From NCBI GenBank assembly GCA_029721515.1, contig CM056567.1:10680007-10744006 (forward strand): a stretch of DNA of 64,000 nucleotides. Direction: 5' to 3'. The DNA comes from Synanceia verrucosa. Its lineage: Eukaryota; Chordata; Actinopteri; Perciformes; Synanceiidae. Below are positions 24,601 to 34,133 of the stretch, in pieces. The notes under the pieces are model-generated. The model worked only from the letters and a program-made list of their open reading frames with translations, searched no databases and was not told where the DNA came from. Within the stretch, counting starts at the first letter, position 1. Each line of letters begins with the position of its first letter. Made by a program: the position numbers and the translations under genes.

Positions 24601-25718
24601 CAGTGGTACTAGCCGTTTATTCTCTGTTGTTTAAAGTTAGTGAACTTTCATGTTAAGTTACGTACTCCCCCGCACCTTTCTCTGCTTCTGGTTAGACAGT
24701 GACCTTCATCTCAACAGTTATGTTTCCTATTGAAAGTAGCGCACTAAAAACAAGAGGCAATGTTTTGGCACACAGTCTGCTGGAGTGAGAGCCTGATCTA
24801 ATTATTGACTCAAGATTCAATCTTTATATCGTGACATCAGGACATGATGTCCTTGTAGCTGTTAAATAAGCTTTAATTACTTCACGGACAAAAGCACAGT
24901 ACCTGTAACTTGGCCCACGATAGCCTGAGAGATCCTGCGATTGTTGAGGAAAGTTTTGATCTCTTCTTTCACCAGGTTGCTGTCTCTCCTGCAGAGGCAA
25001 CACAAAGCCATCATGACATTAGAACTATTACACGGTGGTTAAAACACCAGCCTTTGGTCTGACTAACCTTATTCACTGATGCTTCTCTTTTTTCAGCCAT
25101 CCCTAAACACCTGACCTGAATTAACTCCACTAAGATTCTGGAGAACAAGCCTGCACCTCAGGGGAGAGTAGCTGTCATTATCTATGTTATAATAGTCTCT
25201 CTTTGTCTCTACCATTCTTTTGGTCTTGCCTCCCAGCTCGTCCTCACCAAGCTCTCCTGTTTACACTAAGCATCTCCAGCCTCCTTCTTTCCTGCTCACC
25301 TCATGTACTCATCCACCTTCTCCTCCAGGTCCCACTCCTCCTCTCCCATCATGTCGTAGCTGAATGACCGCTGGACTGCCACACTGGGAGGGTAGAGGGG
25401 TGGAGGTGAGGCCTCATAGCTGTTGCTGGGGGACAGCGCGGCACCATCCAAGCCAGAGGTCTGCGTTGTAGCAGACGCTAGGGAGAGCGAGGAGGAGGAG
25501 GATGAAGATGAGGACGGGGCTGGAGCGGCTGTGGTCGGAGTGTTGTTGGACGGGGCGGGCTGAGAGTCACAGTGTGACGGGCGATGGTCGGGGTCGAGTC
25601 TCTCCAGGGACTCCAAAGCGTGGATGATCTGAGGTTTGGTCATGCCGGATAGACGCAGGCGTTGCAGGAGGTCGATCTGTTCGATGGTGTAGCGTGGCTC
25701 CACCTCACAGCACTCCAT
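18524..25718 (-). CDS. hmbox1: Homeobox-containing protein 1 (HMBOX1/HOT1), eight coding exons
   Basis: Coding exons on the minus strand are 25718-25300, 24988-24903, 23942-23832, 21473-21317, 19811-19729, 19273-19178, 18972-18854 and 18670-18524. All junctions are AG/GT and phases agree, giving 1218 nt (405 residues plus stop); the human protein is about 420. Residues 9-45 carry the conserved N-terminal motif (YTIEQIDLLQRLR, GMTKPQI). Residues ~130-200 form the HNF1/POU-specific-like domain (EEIKTFLNNRRISQAIVGQV, SYISQWLLQQG). Residues ~240-315 form the atypical homeodomain, with RLRRGSRFTWRKEC and recognition helix VYNWFANRRKE. The family is nuclear and binds double-stranded telomeric repeats; that role is taken from family knowledge. 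The start is the ATG at 25718, with a good context (A at -3, G at +4). The second exon itself begins with an out-of-frame ATG 8 nt earlier, and a longer N-terminus is possible (see 26908-26989). The C-terminal ~30 residues differ from mammals, so this may be one of two teleost copies (a or b undecided). Confidence 0.95.
18854..18972 (-). CDS. hmbox1: hmbox1 exon 8: post-homeodomain acidic region
   Basis: 119 nt. The acceptor is GCAACCAG and the donor is AGAGCAG/GTAAGT. It encodes residues 318-357: EAAILESHGIEVPSPSCHSN, then an acidic stretch ending FSEQ. The EAAILESHGI block is almost identical to the mammalian protein. It exits in phase 0. Confidence 0.92.
19178..19273 (-). CDS. hmbox1: hmbox1 exon 7: recognition helix
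   Basis: 96 nt. The acceptor is CATCACACAG and the donor is AATATCG/GTGAGG. It encodes residues 286-317, including KLSEFERVTALKVYNWFANR and RKEMKRRANI. The WFANRR motif (303-308) is the HMBOX1 form of the homeodomain WFxNRR recognition helix and is followed by a basic cluster. Confidence 0.95.
19729..19811 (-). CDS. hmbox1: hmbox1 exon 6: homeodomain middle part
   Basis: 83 nt. The acceptor is CTCTTGCAG and the donor is AAACCAG/GTAGTG. It encodes residues 258-285: MENQYPDEAKREEIANACN, then CVIQKP. This is the extended helix 1-2 region that makes this homeodomain larger than the canonical 60 residues. Confidence 0.93.
21317..21473 (-). CDS. hmbox1: hmbox1 exon 5: linker and start of homeodomain
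   Basis: 157 nt. The acceptor is CTCTTCAG and the donor is TGGAGAG/GTGAGC. It encodes residues 206-257. ATLSMR matches the family, followed by a diverged linker (LVKEEPDWRTG and following residues), then RLRRGSRFTWRKECQSIMER, helix 1 of the homeodomain. Confidence 0.93.
22480..22686 (-). CDS. hmbox1: Predicted in-frame cassette exon inside hmbox1
   Basis: 207 nt, open throughout, between exon 4 and the homeodomain exon. It has an AG acceptor (CGACTGAAG/GGCTGAGG) and a good donor (GCCCAGCCAG/GTAACC). Both ends are phase 1, so inclusion inserts exactly 69 residues without shifting frame. The encoded peptide has a Gly/Arg/Pro-rich first half, an Asn-Pro repeat (NPNTNLNPNP), then a hydrophobic helix-like end (RQRELLMHLLPWYAAAAAQA). 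The known mammalian protein runs directly from exon 4 to the homeodomain exon, so this would be an optional addition. The surrounding frame is also open on both sides, so openness alone is weak evidence; the paired splice sites and phase match are the stronger evidence. Confidence 0.45.
23832..23942 (-). CDS. hmbox1: hmbox1 exon 4: second half of the POU-like domain
   Basis: 111 nt. The acceptor is GTGTGCAG and the donor is AACCCAG/GTGAGG. It encodes residues 169-205: ISQSYISQWLLQQG, then DSKRRAFYRWYLLE and RNNP. This is nearly collinear with the mammalian protein. It ends in phase 1, the phase needed for both the next constitutive exon and the predicted cassette exon at 22480-22686. Confidence 0.92.
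24903..24988 (-). CDS. hmbox1: hmbox1 exon 3: first half of the POU-like domain
   Basis: 86 nt. The acceptor is CTCTGCAG and the donor is TTACAG/GTACTG. It encodes residues 140-168, including KEEIKTFLNNRRISQAIVGQ, which corresponds to the conserved HNF1-N/POU-specific-like helices of HMBOX1. It enters completing an Arg codon and leaves one base of a Gly codon. Confidence 0.92.
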
Positions 25719-25726
25719 TCTGGCAT
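25300..25726 (-). CDS. hmbox1: hmbox1 exon 2: start codon and N-terminal region
   Basis: The acceptor is TCTGCAG before 25726 and the donor is ATGAG/GTGAGC after 25300. It encodes residues 1-139 plus two bases of codon 140. It holds the N-terminal conserved block, then a Ser/Thr/Ala/Pro-rich low-complexity linker with a run of serines around residues 75-85, then an acidic stretch (EEEWDLEEKVDEYMR) leading into the POU-like domain. The exon opens with ATGCCAGAATGG, so an overlapping out-of-frame ATG precedes the coding ATG. Confidence 0.92.
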
Positions 25727-26907
25727 CTGCAGACATAATGTGGTGGTGTGCATTTTTATCAATGTGAATCTGAGACTGGCATTTTGAAGGAAATACAAGA
25801 CCAATTTTGAAAGAGAATATGAACCAGCAGTAGTCCTATTAATACACCAAAGCTTGGCATGCTTAGGTTGATTTCTCACCAGATAAACAGCACCTCAAGA
25901 CATATACTGCTATATTTATCTCTACCTTTGAGCAATCTTAAATTTAGATAACATCTCACAAACTTGCTCAGAACCCGCAGACAAACTGAGAAATGATGAA
26001 AGGATTATTAATAGATGAATTCCCAAATAAAAACAGACATTCAAAGCTACACTCAAACACCACGCTTCCTTTGTTTGGGCAGGGGGTCATTTATCTTGAA
26101 CACAACACTTTAAAATGCAAATCTGATTAAATGTTTTAGTTATGTTGATACCAAAGAACTTTGAGTAAAAACAAGGCTGGTTTGTGAAACAGACTGCATT
26201 CTCCTCTGAGGAACCCTTGGGTCATTCAATTTTTTGGCACCCTTTCAAACACTTGGCACAGACACTTGAGCTAACCTTGCTACATTGTGTCCAGGGTGGA
26301 ATTAAAGTAAGATCACCCATTAACACATAACCTATCATCAGGTCCACTCAGCCTATCCATCTTTTCACGTCCAACACCTTCCTCTTCATGCACAGGCTCA
26401 TAGGATGCAAAAGACACTGTGACAATCCCATTAAACTCAATTAGAAAATCCAGTAATTCGACGTGACCTTGCATGTTTGAAAAGATACTGAAAGGGGACA
26501 ACATAACTTTATAAGTTTTGCCAATCTGATGAACCCTCTGTGCAACTTGGCGTATAATTTTATCATTTTGCACATCAACACAAGCAAGAACAAACTGAAC
26601 ACAGCAAGCAGAGATCACAGCCTTTAAAAAGTTTAAAAGATTTTTCCAGATTTCCTATAAAAAGATTTCAAAGACGTCTTAAGGCTGTCACATATTTACG
26701 TTTGCAGATAAACAGGAAAAAGTTGGCTTGCCAGATGCAAAGAATTCGGTTTCAAATGTTGTGTATTTGCAGGACAGCCTGTCTATTTCATCACACTTGT
26801 GTTCTGGGTTATATCTGTACACACTCAAAAGATTCAGAACTGAGCAAAAAGCTGGTTTTCGCTCAAAAAGTGAGGTGAGCGGCTTCCCCTCTCTAGGGTT
26901 GTATTAC

Positions 26908-27022
26908 CTGGTGGAGGGGGCGACACAGACAGGCGCCCCGGGAGTGGTTCAGTGCGAGGGGTCGCAGCGGGGACACACCACTGTCGCATGGCTCCGCGGA
27001 GTTCAGCTCGGCTGGCCCTCTA
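26908..27022 (-). CDS. hmbox1: Possible alternative 5' exon of hmbox1 with in-frame ATG
   Basis: This GC-rich block has a pyrimidine-rich acceptor (CTCCTGTCTGACTCAG) and a donor (CTCCACCAG/GTAATA). It contains an ATG at 26989 in good context (G at -3). The frame stays open for 27 codons to the donor and, spliced to 25726, continues through Asp-Ala-Arg into the hmbox1 start methionine. That would add 30 residues, including a run of four prolines. No homology to mammalian HMBOX1 N-termini is apparent, so it could equally be a 5' UTR exon or not an exon. Confidence 0.35.
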
Positions 27023-27942
27023 CTGAGTCAGACAGGAGACTTGCTGCAGTGTGTTGCGGTTAAGATGTCCCTATTAGCATGCTGGCAAACCGACAAAAGC
27101 AGATGACTCGCTAGCAGGCTATGTTGGCTAAGCTAACACCGTCAACTCCAGTTCCCCTGAGCCCCAGCTTCCCCTCAACAGCTGCTCGCCACCTTGATGT
27201 GCTAAGGTAGCTAGTGCTAACGGAAAACGGAAGCGAGGCAATGTAACCATCAGAATAAAAGCATAAGCATTTATTTACAATAGTGTTTGACTGGAAGAGA
27301 AACCTGACACTTCATGCCATTTCCACCATTTATGGAGTATTGATATTAGCCTATGACTTATAATCTATTAAAAAAAAAAATCCGTTCATTTACAATACAT
27401 CACGCAGCTCCAAAATGATAGGGGTAACTTGAGTTGAGAGTTGTAAGGAGGCCTATTTTACTGTATGCTTATTAACAACTAATCAAAAACATCTGATGAA
27501 AGCCTTACTAAGCTCAGCAAGAGCTATATGTGTTTGGAGAGACACATTTCACCATATTGTCAATGTAATTGAGCCACAGAATGCTGTAATTTAGACATTA
27601 GTTTCACGTCTGTAACTTTATTTCTGAAAATCAGCGTACAGTTGCGCTTTTATTTTGAAGGACAGGCGGAACACATTGAGTCTGGATATATTGACGCTAA
27701 TGTCTGTTTTATCTCGGCTAACAACTTATCTAAAACTAGCACTTTGAAGTTACATCGAAAGTATTTAACATGAGCTGCAATGTACAGAATATTTATGGTT
27801 AATCGTAGCTGCAAGCAAACACTTGGTGTGATGAGTCGACTGGCTAGTACACAGCCAGCTGCTAACGAGTTAGCTCGCTGGCTAGCTAAGTGAGCTAACA
27901 GCTAGCACCGGATTGTCCCACCGCGGACCACCTCTCCCTTAC

Positions 27943-28060
27943 CTCCCGTTGCCGTGGAGAAACAGCAGCAGCCGGCTGGCTGGAGAGCGAAGATGTCGTA
28001 AACTGTGGAGAAAGTGGCGTCCACCCAACCCCACTGAAGAAAGTAACTTCTGGGACCGGA
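27943..28060 (-). other. hmbox1: hmbox1 non-coding first exon and promoter-proximal region (5' end approximate)
   Basis: On the minus strand a GC-rich, (CTG)-rich leader with no ATG ends in a consensus donor ACGGGAG/GTAAGGG at 27943. The coding exon at 25726 starts with a bare acceptor, so an upstream leader exon is required, and this is the best candidate. The transcription start is not defined; 28060 is an estimate. No TATA box is apparent. Confidence 0.55.
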
Positions 28061-28697
28061 GCTAAATTATCGAGAAGAGGGTGAACTGTGCGGGGTCATC
28101 TTGTCTTTCAGCTATGCAGTGGGGAAATACTGTATGCAAATATGGGGAGTCTTTCTCAATTTATGACCCCCAGCCCTGTCAAGCTAGGAAGAATTCTAAT
28201 TATGATTTCCGGTTATACTGTACCCACTAAATTTAGACCCCACAATGTGTCAAAATAAAAGTAGTCAGCAACATTTTTGTAAAATGCAAATACACAATAT
28301 TTTATGAAGCAATATAGCGATTATCTTTTTATTTCCAACAGTTCGTCCTTTTATTATGGTCAGCATAAGAAAATTTATATCCCCATATCAGTCTTGACAT
28401 AAGTCTGCACATATAAGCTGTGATTTTTCATTTACATGCATTAGTTGTTGTAGAAGTTGAAGAATAAACAGCAATTGTAACAATGATAATACTAATACTA
28501 ATACTAATAATCACGCCTTTGTAAAGACTGTAACAGGCTCATCACTGATGAAGTGATAAGGAAATACCCCGAATTTAGAAGTGTGATGACAGCAACAATT
28601 TGCTTAATGTATCTGTAATAATTCTGTATTAACTATGTATATTAAAAATACTGTTGGGCCCTCATACATACATGATTACTTTTAGTTTAAATATATA

Positions 28698-28698
<1 letters not shown>

Positions 28699-28764
<66 letters not shown>
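28699..28764. repeat. (AT)n microsatellite, ~32 units
   Basis: Uninterrupted AT run in the spacer upstream of the hmbox1 first exon. Confidence 0.97.
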
Positions 28765-28766
<2 letters not shown>

Positions 28767-29885
28767 TGTTAATTAAAACTGAAATTTCATCTCATCCTAT
28801 TTGTTGTATGAACTAAAAGATAAAAAACAGCTTCAGTTTTTACATGTGCAGAAATTCTGTCACTCATACAATGTTTAAATTTGTGTGAGGTGGTGACACA
28901 GTACAGGTTAGTGAGGTGAGACTGTTCTTGCTGCCATCAACAAAAATAAGTGAAAGAAATAGATGGATTCAATCCTAGATTTTAAAAATAGTCCTAATTT
29001 TAGTTGCTATATAATGGAGGCTTGGAGAGAGGCAGGAGAGGAAGTAAAGAGCAGCATTGCCCTCTAGTGTTTAGTCTAAAAAAAGAACAAAACTATTTAA
29101 ATTCCTACAGGAGCAATGAGGCGTGACATGAGAATAAAGAGCAATCTACAGATCTCACCTCCAGATCAGTAAAAACCTTCAACATTCAGGTTTCACTGTG
29201 TCTGAAATGAAAAGGTGGAAAACATTAGATCGTGATGCCTGACAATAGATTTAAACACAGCTGTTTAAATAACAGAAGCTCCATTAACCACAACTACAAC
29301 TTTACACATTTTTAAATATTAACGTTTTTAAAACAAAAGAATTGTTGATTGATTTTAGGACGAATGCTCCACCAAATCCCCATTTTTATTCATGATGAAG
29401 CGGTTGCAACTCTACAAATATTTACACCGTACAGGTTGAACTGTGTTGTAAAGTGTGTGGGACAAATTTTAAGGAGCTCTGTGATGTTTACAGAGCCAGG
29501 GCTACCAGGAAGGCACAAGGTATCCTGTCTGACCCCTCTCACCTGCCGGCCTGCCACTACAGTACACAGTACCAGTTTAGAACCAATAGTTTAAAAATTT
29601 ATTGTGCCCATGACTATTGGCCTCATGAATAAGAAACTATGGTGATCCCTGAAACATCAATGCATTTGTTCATTTTGTGGTGAATGTGTCTGTTTTACTG
29701 TTTTTACTGCTGCCCAATGGGGACAATAAAGTTTCAAAGTTCAAGTTCTGAATATATCTTCTCTCTGACAGTATGGCTGTCAATTAACAGCTCTCACTGA
29801 GGCTATAGGGCACCATTCATGCTTTGACAGATTATAGTGTGAGTACTTTTTGAGGGGCTGTATATTATAGGGTGACTTGACATGT

Positions 29886-30212
29886 AGTGTAGTGGTTAGC
29901 ACTGTCGCCTCACAGCAAGAAGGTACTGGGTTCGAGGCCCGGGGCCTTTCTGTGTGGAGTTTGCATGTTCTCCCCATGTCTGCGTGGGGGTACTCCGGCT
30001 TCCTCCCACCATCCAAAAACATGCATGTGGATTAGGTTAGTTGGATAATTTAAATTGACCTTAGGTGTGAATGTGAGTGTGAATGGTTGTCTGTCTCTAT
30101 GTGTCCTGTGATGAACTAACGACTTGTCCAGGGTGTACCCTGCCTTCCACCCTAAGACAGCTGGGATGAGGATAAGTGGTAGAAAATGGATGGATGGATG
30201 GATGGATGGACG
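29886..30212 (+). mobile_element. tRNA-derived SINE, copy 3
   Basis: Same family as 11058: GTAGTGGTTAGCACTGTCGC, GGGTTCGAGGCCC, and a tail of five (ATGG) units. It is shorter at two internal places (near 29985 and 30163). It is flanked by TGACATGT on both sides (29878-29885 and 30213-30220). It lies between hmbox1 and stmn1. Confidence 0.8.
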
Positions 30213-31364
30213 TGACATGTGACCTAGATGACCTTTTGAGAGAATCATGTCATCTATCGCTTGTATTTTGTAGCTTTTTGCTTGTTTTTACATACACATT
30301 ACTTACATGACACCAGCTAAATATACTGTATAACAAGCCTCCACTTTAATGGTTGCTGTGTCCACATAGCTCCATATAGAGCAAATTACAATAAGAAATA
30401 TCCATTTATAAAAGTGTTTGTGCGACTCTATACTTTGTGACTGTTTTACATTGTTCAGCATGAGTCCTCTAATAAAACCACCAGCAGAGGGAGACAAAGC
30501 CTTCACACTTTAGGAGGCTGATCCACAGGACAGGATGTGGATGTGTGGGGATGTTACACATCTACAGCATACAGTATGACCATTAACATTTCCCTTTCAA
30601 AATGTTGTCACTTCACTGTCTCACAAGCAGCGAATGATAATTCACTGTGACAGTGATTGTTGAACATGACTGACAACAGTGTGACTCTATCTTCCCTGTG
30701 AGCTTCCTTACATAACAGTCTGTTATAAGACAGTCATGTTCATCAACCAGTCAGTTACATCACCCTCCATCAACATACAGTCCATTCTTTTGTGTCAAGT
30801 TATTAAAGCCCTTCATGCTAACCTGCTCATTGAGCATGTGTTGTTGCTTTACCTGCCACAGCTACAAGCACACAGTAACACACCAAGCAAGCAAACCAAG
30901 TGTGTTTTCATTTTTTTTTTAATTTGTTTTAGTACAACAGTTCAAGTCAACTAACCACTGTATCTATTGAGATGCCAAAGCGTATTGCTCGTCTGCATTC
31001 CATGTGTAAACCCCCAGTCAGTGATGTTCAAGATGGCGTCCGTTTTCATGTCTGGCCTGTTAATTCACAGCTATACAGCAAGACGTTATGTGCTTTGAAT
31101 ACAACCCCTTATTTTTACAAAAGCGCAGAATCAGCAGCGGCACAAAACATGATCCTCAGGAGCAAACTAGCACAATCTGGGTAGCAAAGCACTAAACACC
31201 TGCATGTATAACAGCCGACGCCGTGATCAAACCTTGTGCTACTTCTTTTTTAATTATACAGTTAAGTGCCGAGAACAGGTGTGGTTCACAGGGACATTTG
31301 TCAAAACGCACTATGAAATAGGCAGGGATAAAAGACCTATGCATAGAAACATGCTTCCTCAAAA

Positions 31365-31648
31365 AGGGTAAGTACACACTGCTATTTATTTTTTTCAAAA
31401 AAGGGCAGAAGCTGCACTGACAAGCTACATATCAAATGGAACAGACTCAACAAGTGGGGAAATGATCCACATGTAAAACCAGCGCAAGTACACTTATAGC
31501 AGGAGCATTGAAAAATTCACAAAGTGGAACTTGGATATATTTTAAAAAAGGTGGGTATTGTGAACACAACAAAAATACTGGCCGAACAAAAAATAAATCA
31601 ATCTTTGGATACGTAAAAAAACCCTATACAATCCCCTGTCTGAAGCTT
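31365..31648 (-). other. stmn1: stmn1 3' untranslated region (minimal estimate)
   Basis: After the stop at 31649 the minus strand carries no further coding signal. The first canonical AATAAA lies at 31390-31385, which suggests cleavage near 31365. Mammalian STMN1 has a longer 3' UTR, so a more distal site nearer 30930 is possible. Confidence 0.4.
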
Positions 31649-31708
31649 TCAGTCTTCAGTGCCGTCTTTGGTTTCCTTGTTCTTTCGCACCTCTTCAAAC
31701 TTCTTGTC
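31649..31708 (-). CDS. stmn1: stmn1 exon 5: C-terminus and stop
   Basis: The coding part is 60 nt. The acceptor is CTTTCACAG and the stop is TGA at 31651-31649. It encodes DKKFEEVRKNKETKDGTED, the end of the long helix and a short acidic tail. The tail is slightly shorter than in mammals. The 3' UTR follows on the minus strand, with an AATAAA at 31390-31385 as the nearest polyA signal. Confidence 0.93.
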   Translation of the reverse strand, partial: DKKFEEVRKNKETKDGTED

Positions 31709-32426
31709 CTGTGAAAGAACAACGGAGGGTTAAAAAAAAAAAAAAAAATCGTGCAGCTTCATCCACTGAACATTAACCACTGACCTTCTCCTTGAATTTC
31801 TCGTTCATCGCTGCCATAAGTGCTGTGCGGTTCTCTTTGTTGGCCTCCATCTTCTGATTGAGTTTCTCCTCTGCCATCTTACTGAAGTTGTTATTCTCCT
31901 CCATAGCTTTCTGTAGCACTTCCTTTTCATGCTCACGTTTCTCAGCTAGGTGCTTCAGAACCTCAGCTTCATGATTCTGAAAAAGGATTGGAGAAAAACA
32001 AAATGTTATTTCGAACTGATTGTATTTTGTTTCCCATCCACTGAAGAGATCCTGATGCTGATTCAGATTCTAACACAGCTCAAACTACGGCTCTCTGGGC
32101 TCAAGCAGCATTTATCACCACAAATACAATTTTACCTTGCGTCTCTCTTCTGCAGCGTCCAGCTTCCTCTGAATTTCCTCCAGCGAGACATCCTTCTTCT
32201 TGGGCTGTGACAGGGGGAAATCACCTTTGGCATCTGGGGCAGGAGCACCCAGGATGACCTCAAAGGCTTGACCAGAGGCCCGCTTGTCGAGCTCCTTGAC
32301 CTGGATATCTAAACACACAAAGGTAAAACAATGCATTGAGGCACAGGGAACAACAACTCTTAACCAGTAGTTTGATTTCAAATGAAGTCACTTCAAAAGA
32401 AATAATTCACCTTCAGAGGCTGCCAT
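31649..32426 (-). CDS. stmn1: Stathmin (oncoprotein 18, STMN1-like), four coding exons
   Basis: Coding exons on the minus strand are 32426-32411, 32308-32136, 31976-31785 and 31708-31649. They total 441 nt (146 residues plus stop); human stathmin is 149. Stathmins bind two tubulin heterodimers and promote microtubule disassembly in the cytosol; phosphorylation switches them off. Residues 6-24 give DIQVKELDKRASGQAFEVI, the STMN1-type cap without the palmitoylated N-terminal extension of STMN2-4. Residues 47-140 are the long charged helix (SLEEIQRKLDAAEERRK, AEKREHEKEVLQKA, MEENNNFSKMAEEKL, VRKNKETKDG). Of the classical phosphoserines, only the Ser16 equivalent (Ser17, KRASG) is kept. Ser25 is Gly26, Ser38 has lost its following Pro (SQP), and Ser63 is Asn64. 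This may be one of the teleost stmn1 duplicates; I cannot say which. Confidence 0.95.
31785..31976 (-). CDS. stmn1: stmn1 exon 4: tubulin-binding helix
   Basis: 192 nt, exactly 64 codons, phase 0 at both ends. The acceptor is CTTTTTCAG and the donor is GAGAAG/GTCAGT. It encodes residues 64-127, starting NHEAEVLKHLAEKREHEKEV and ending NEKFKEK. It covers the highly conserved coiled helix that contacts the tubulin dimers. The first residue is Asn where the family normally has phosphorylatable Ser63. Confidence 0.94.
32136..32308 (-). CDS. stmn1: stmn1 exon 3: cap region and regulatory segment
   Basis: 173 nt. The acceptor is TGTGTTTAG and the donor is CGCAAG/GTAAAA. It encodes residues 6-63: DIQVKELDKRASGQAF, then EVILGAPAPDAKGDFPLSQP, then KKKDVSLEEIQRKLDAAEER. 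It contains Ser17 but lacks the Ser25-Pro and Ser38-Pro sites of mammalian stathmin. Confidence 0.94.
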
Positions 32427-32454
32427 CTTAAGAGTGCGCTGTAGGTTAATTTAC
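32411..32454 (-). CDS. stmn1: stmn1 exon 2: start codon
   Basis: 44 nt. The acceptor is CCCCCTTCAG and the donor is TCTGAAG/GTGAAT. The ATG at 32426 begins M-A-A-S-E plus one base of Asp6. The first 28 nt are 5' UTR. A tiny start-codon exon is the usual STMN1 arrangement. Confidence 0.9.
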
Positions 32455-32682
32455 CTGAAGGGGGAACATAAGAAAAAGGTCAGATTGTGGTTCACTGTCT
32501 GGTGAATTCATATTAGCACATGGCTCTAAAATTGAAAAAAAAAAAATAGTGACCTCTGGTGGAGGATTTATGCCATTTCCAAGGCAACCACCCCTATCTA
32601 CTGTAAATGAGGCCAAATCAAAGCACAGTGGCAGCACCTGGTGGTCGTTTTCAACACTGCAAGCAACCACCGCCCATCAAGC

Positions 32683-32708
32683 CACACACACACACACACA
32701 CACACACA
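32683..32708. repeat. (CA)13 microsatellite in stmn1 intron 1
   Basis: CA run 230 bp upstream of the start-codon exon of stmn1. Confidence 0.96.
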
Positions 32709-34000
32709 TTGTTTATCTTCTAACTAGTGGCATCTATGACATCCAGATCAACATGTGAGCATCAAACTGCTCCATCAGACATGGGCTTTTCTAAAGCCTA
32801 TTACGTTCATTGTTAATAAACAACACAAGTCACATTTGGGGGAGACAAAAGGTTGTGTGTGCCAGGTGCAAACAGGCCCACTAAACCGACAATATGCACC
32901 ATCTGAAATGAGATTAATGAGAAATGAGCATTTCCAGGAGGGACATTATCCACCAGGGAGCACCTGTTCCTTTGAGCCAAGGGAAGGCAGACTACACACG
33001 GACTAAACATGTGAGACGAGCTCAAGTAGCTGGATCCTTGTGCTCAGATGCAATGGCAATAATATAAAATAATACATTAATAACGATGCACAGCTGAAGG
33101 ATCGTCGGAGTCATGTCAACAGATGTCATTTAGTCAAAAATATTCATGCGAGTCAAAACCGATCACCAAAAACAAATGGGGCTGAATGGAGGAAAAAGAC
33201 CCCTCCCCTAATTGTTCATACAGACTACCAACTAGCTTTATGTAGCATTTGTATCATATTTCCTTTCTGCATGAATATAACTTGGTTTAGTGGATGCCCA
33301 CACAGTGCAAAGCCCGACAGACATTTTAGATGTCAGTGAACCGTTGACTGACCGTCTTTACACCATCACCTGCTGTACGAGCTGGTCAGTGAGCTCAGAG
33401 CTTCATCAGCTCAGCAGCATCAAACAAAGGCGCTTTTCAACGCTAACGAGCAGCTGCAAAACAAAGACGAGCCCACGGCAGGTTATTACCACAGAAAATA
33501 TCAAATAATAAAGCTTCGCTCACACCCTGGTGAGGGGTGAACAAAAACATAAGATGTGACGCTATCCACAAAAACACAGACATGAAAGAAGTCCTCAAAC
33601 CCTCCCCAGTCTGTCTCTGTCGGTGCCAACTGTGCCAACGTCTCCCACCATACAATAGGCTAACGACCCGCCAAGCTGCCCACATAAAGTGGACCAACAA
33701 CCGACGTTTTTGTCTCATTTTGTCGTTGAAATAAAAAATAATCACGAGTTCGAATATATCCACCAACAACCTGTCTGTCGTGTTATTAGAGGCTAACAAA
33801 AGCGACACACAACAAAAAAGAGCTGATTTGAAGGGAACCATTACTGTCCAAAAAAACACCAACTGGCATTACAGTACTACACTTATCATAAATACCGTCT
33901 TAACAACGTTATGAATTTAATCACATTGGTACTTAGAGATGAATAATTACAGTCCCTGTGTACTTTTCAGGGTTGAGAAGATGCTGTCTGTCACACCCAC

Positions 34001-34060
34001 CTTCAACAAGCTCTGCTGCTCTGCTCCTCCTTCAGGTTTTAGCTTGAGCCCTCTGTTGGA
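34001..34060 (-). other. stmn1: stmn1 non-coding first exon (5' end approximate)
   Basis: A leader rich in GAGCAG repeats ends in a donor GTTGAAG/GTGGGT at 34001 on the minus strand, 1.5 kb upstream of the start-codon exon. Its 5' end is estimated from the TATA-like element about 25-30 nt upstream. Confidence 0.5.
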
Positions 34061-34133
34061 TACACAGCTCAAGCGCGCGCATAAATGGACCAAAGCAGGT
34101 GCACGTCACGCCAATCGCTGCCATTGATTGGTT
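34060..34133 (-). promoter_or_regulatory. stmn1: stmn1 core promoter: TATA-like, CRE half-site and CCAAT boxes
   Basis: Read on the minus strand: a CCAAT box (131-127 of this kb, AACCAATC), a TGACG CRE half-site in CGTGACGTGC at about 34110-34101, then a TATA-like CATTTATG at about 34087-34080 next to an alternating GCGCGCGC run. The inferred leader starts about 30 nt further on. The spacing fits a TATA/CCAAT promoter of a growth-regulated gene. A plus-strand CCAAT also occurs at 34111. Confidence 0.45.

Larger units (their letters stand above)
28100..31360. other. Spacer between hmbox1 promoter and stmn1 3' end
   Basis: About 3.2 kb holding the (AT)n repeat and SINE copy 3. No other coding signal or RNA gene is recognised. 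A short (ACTAAT)n-like stretch occurs near 28490-28510. The spacer contains the hmbox1 upstream region and, at its far end, possibly extra stmn1 3' UTR. Confidence 0.55.

Noticed and set aside
26313..26618. 101-codon minus-strand open frame in hmbox1 intron 1
   Set aside because: No recognised homology; intronic and not phase-compatible evidence for an exon.
33443..33862. 139-codon minus-strand open frame between the stmn1 leader exon and start-codon exon
   Set aside because: Lies inside an intron, with mixed hydrophobic composition and no family resemblance.
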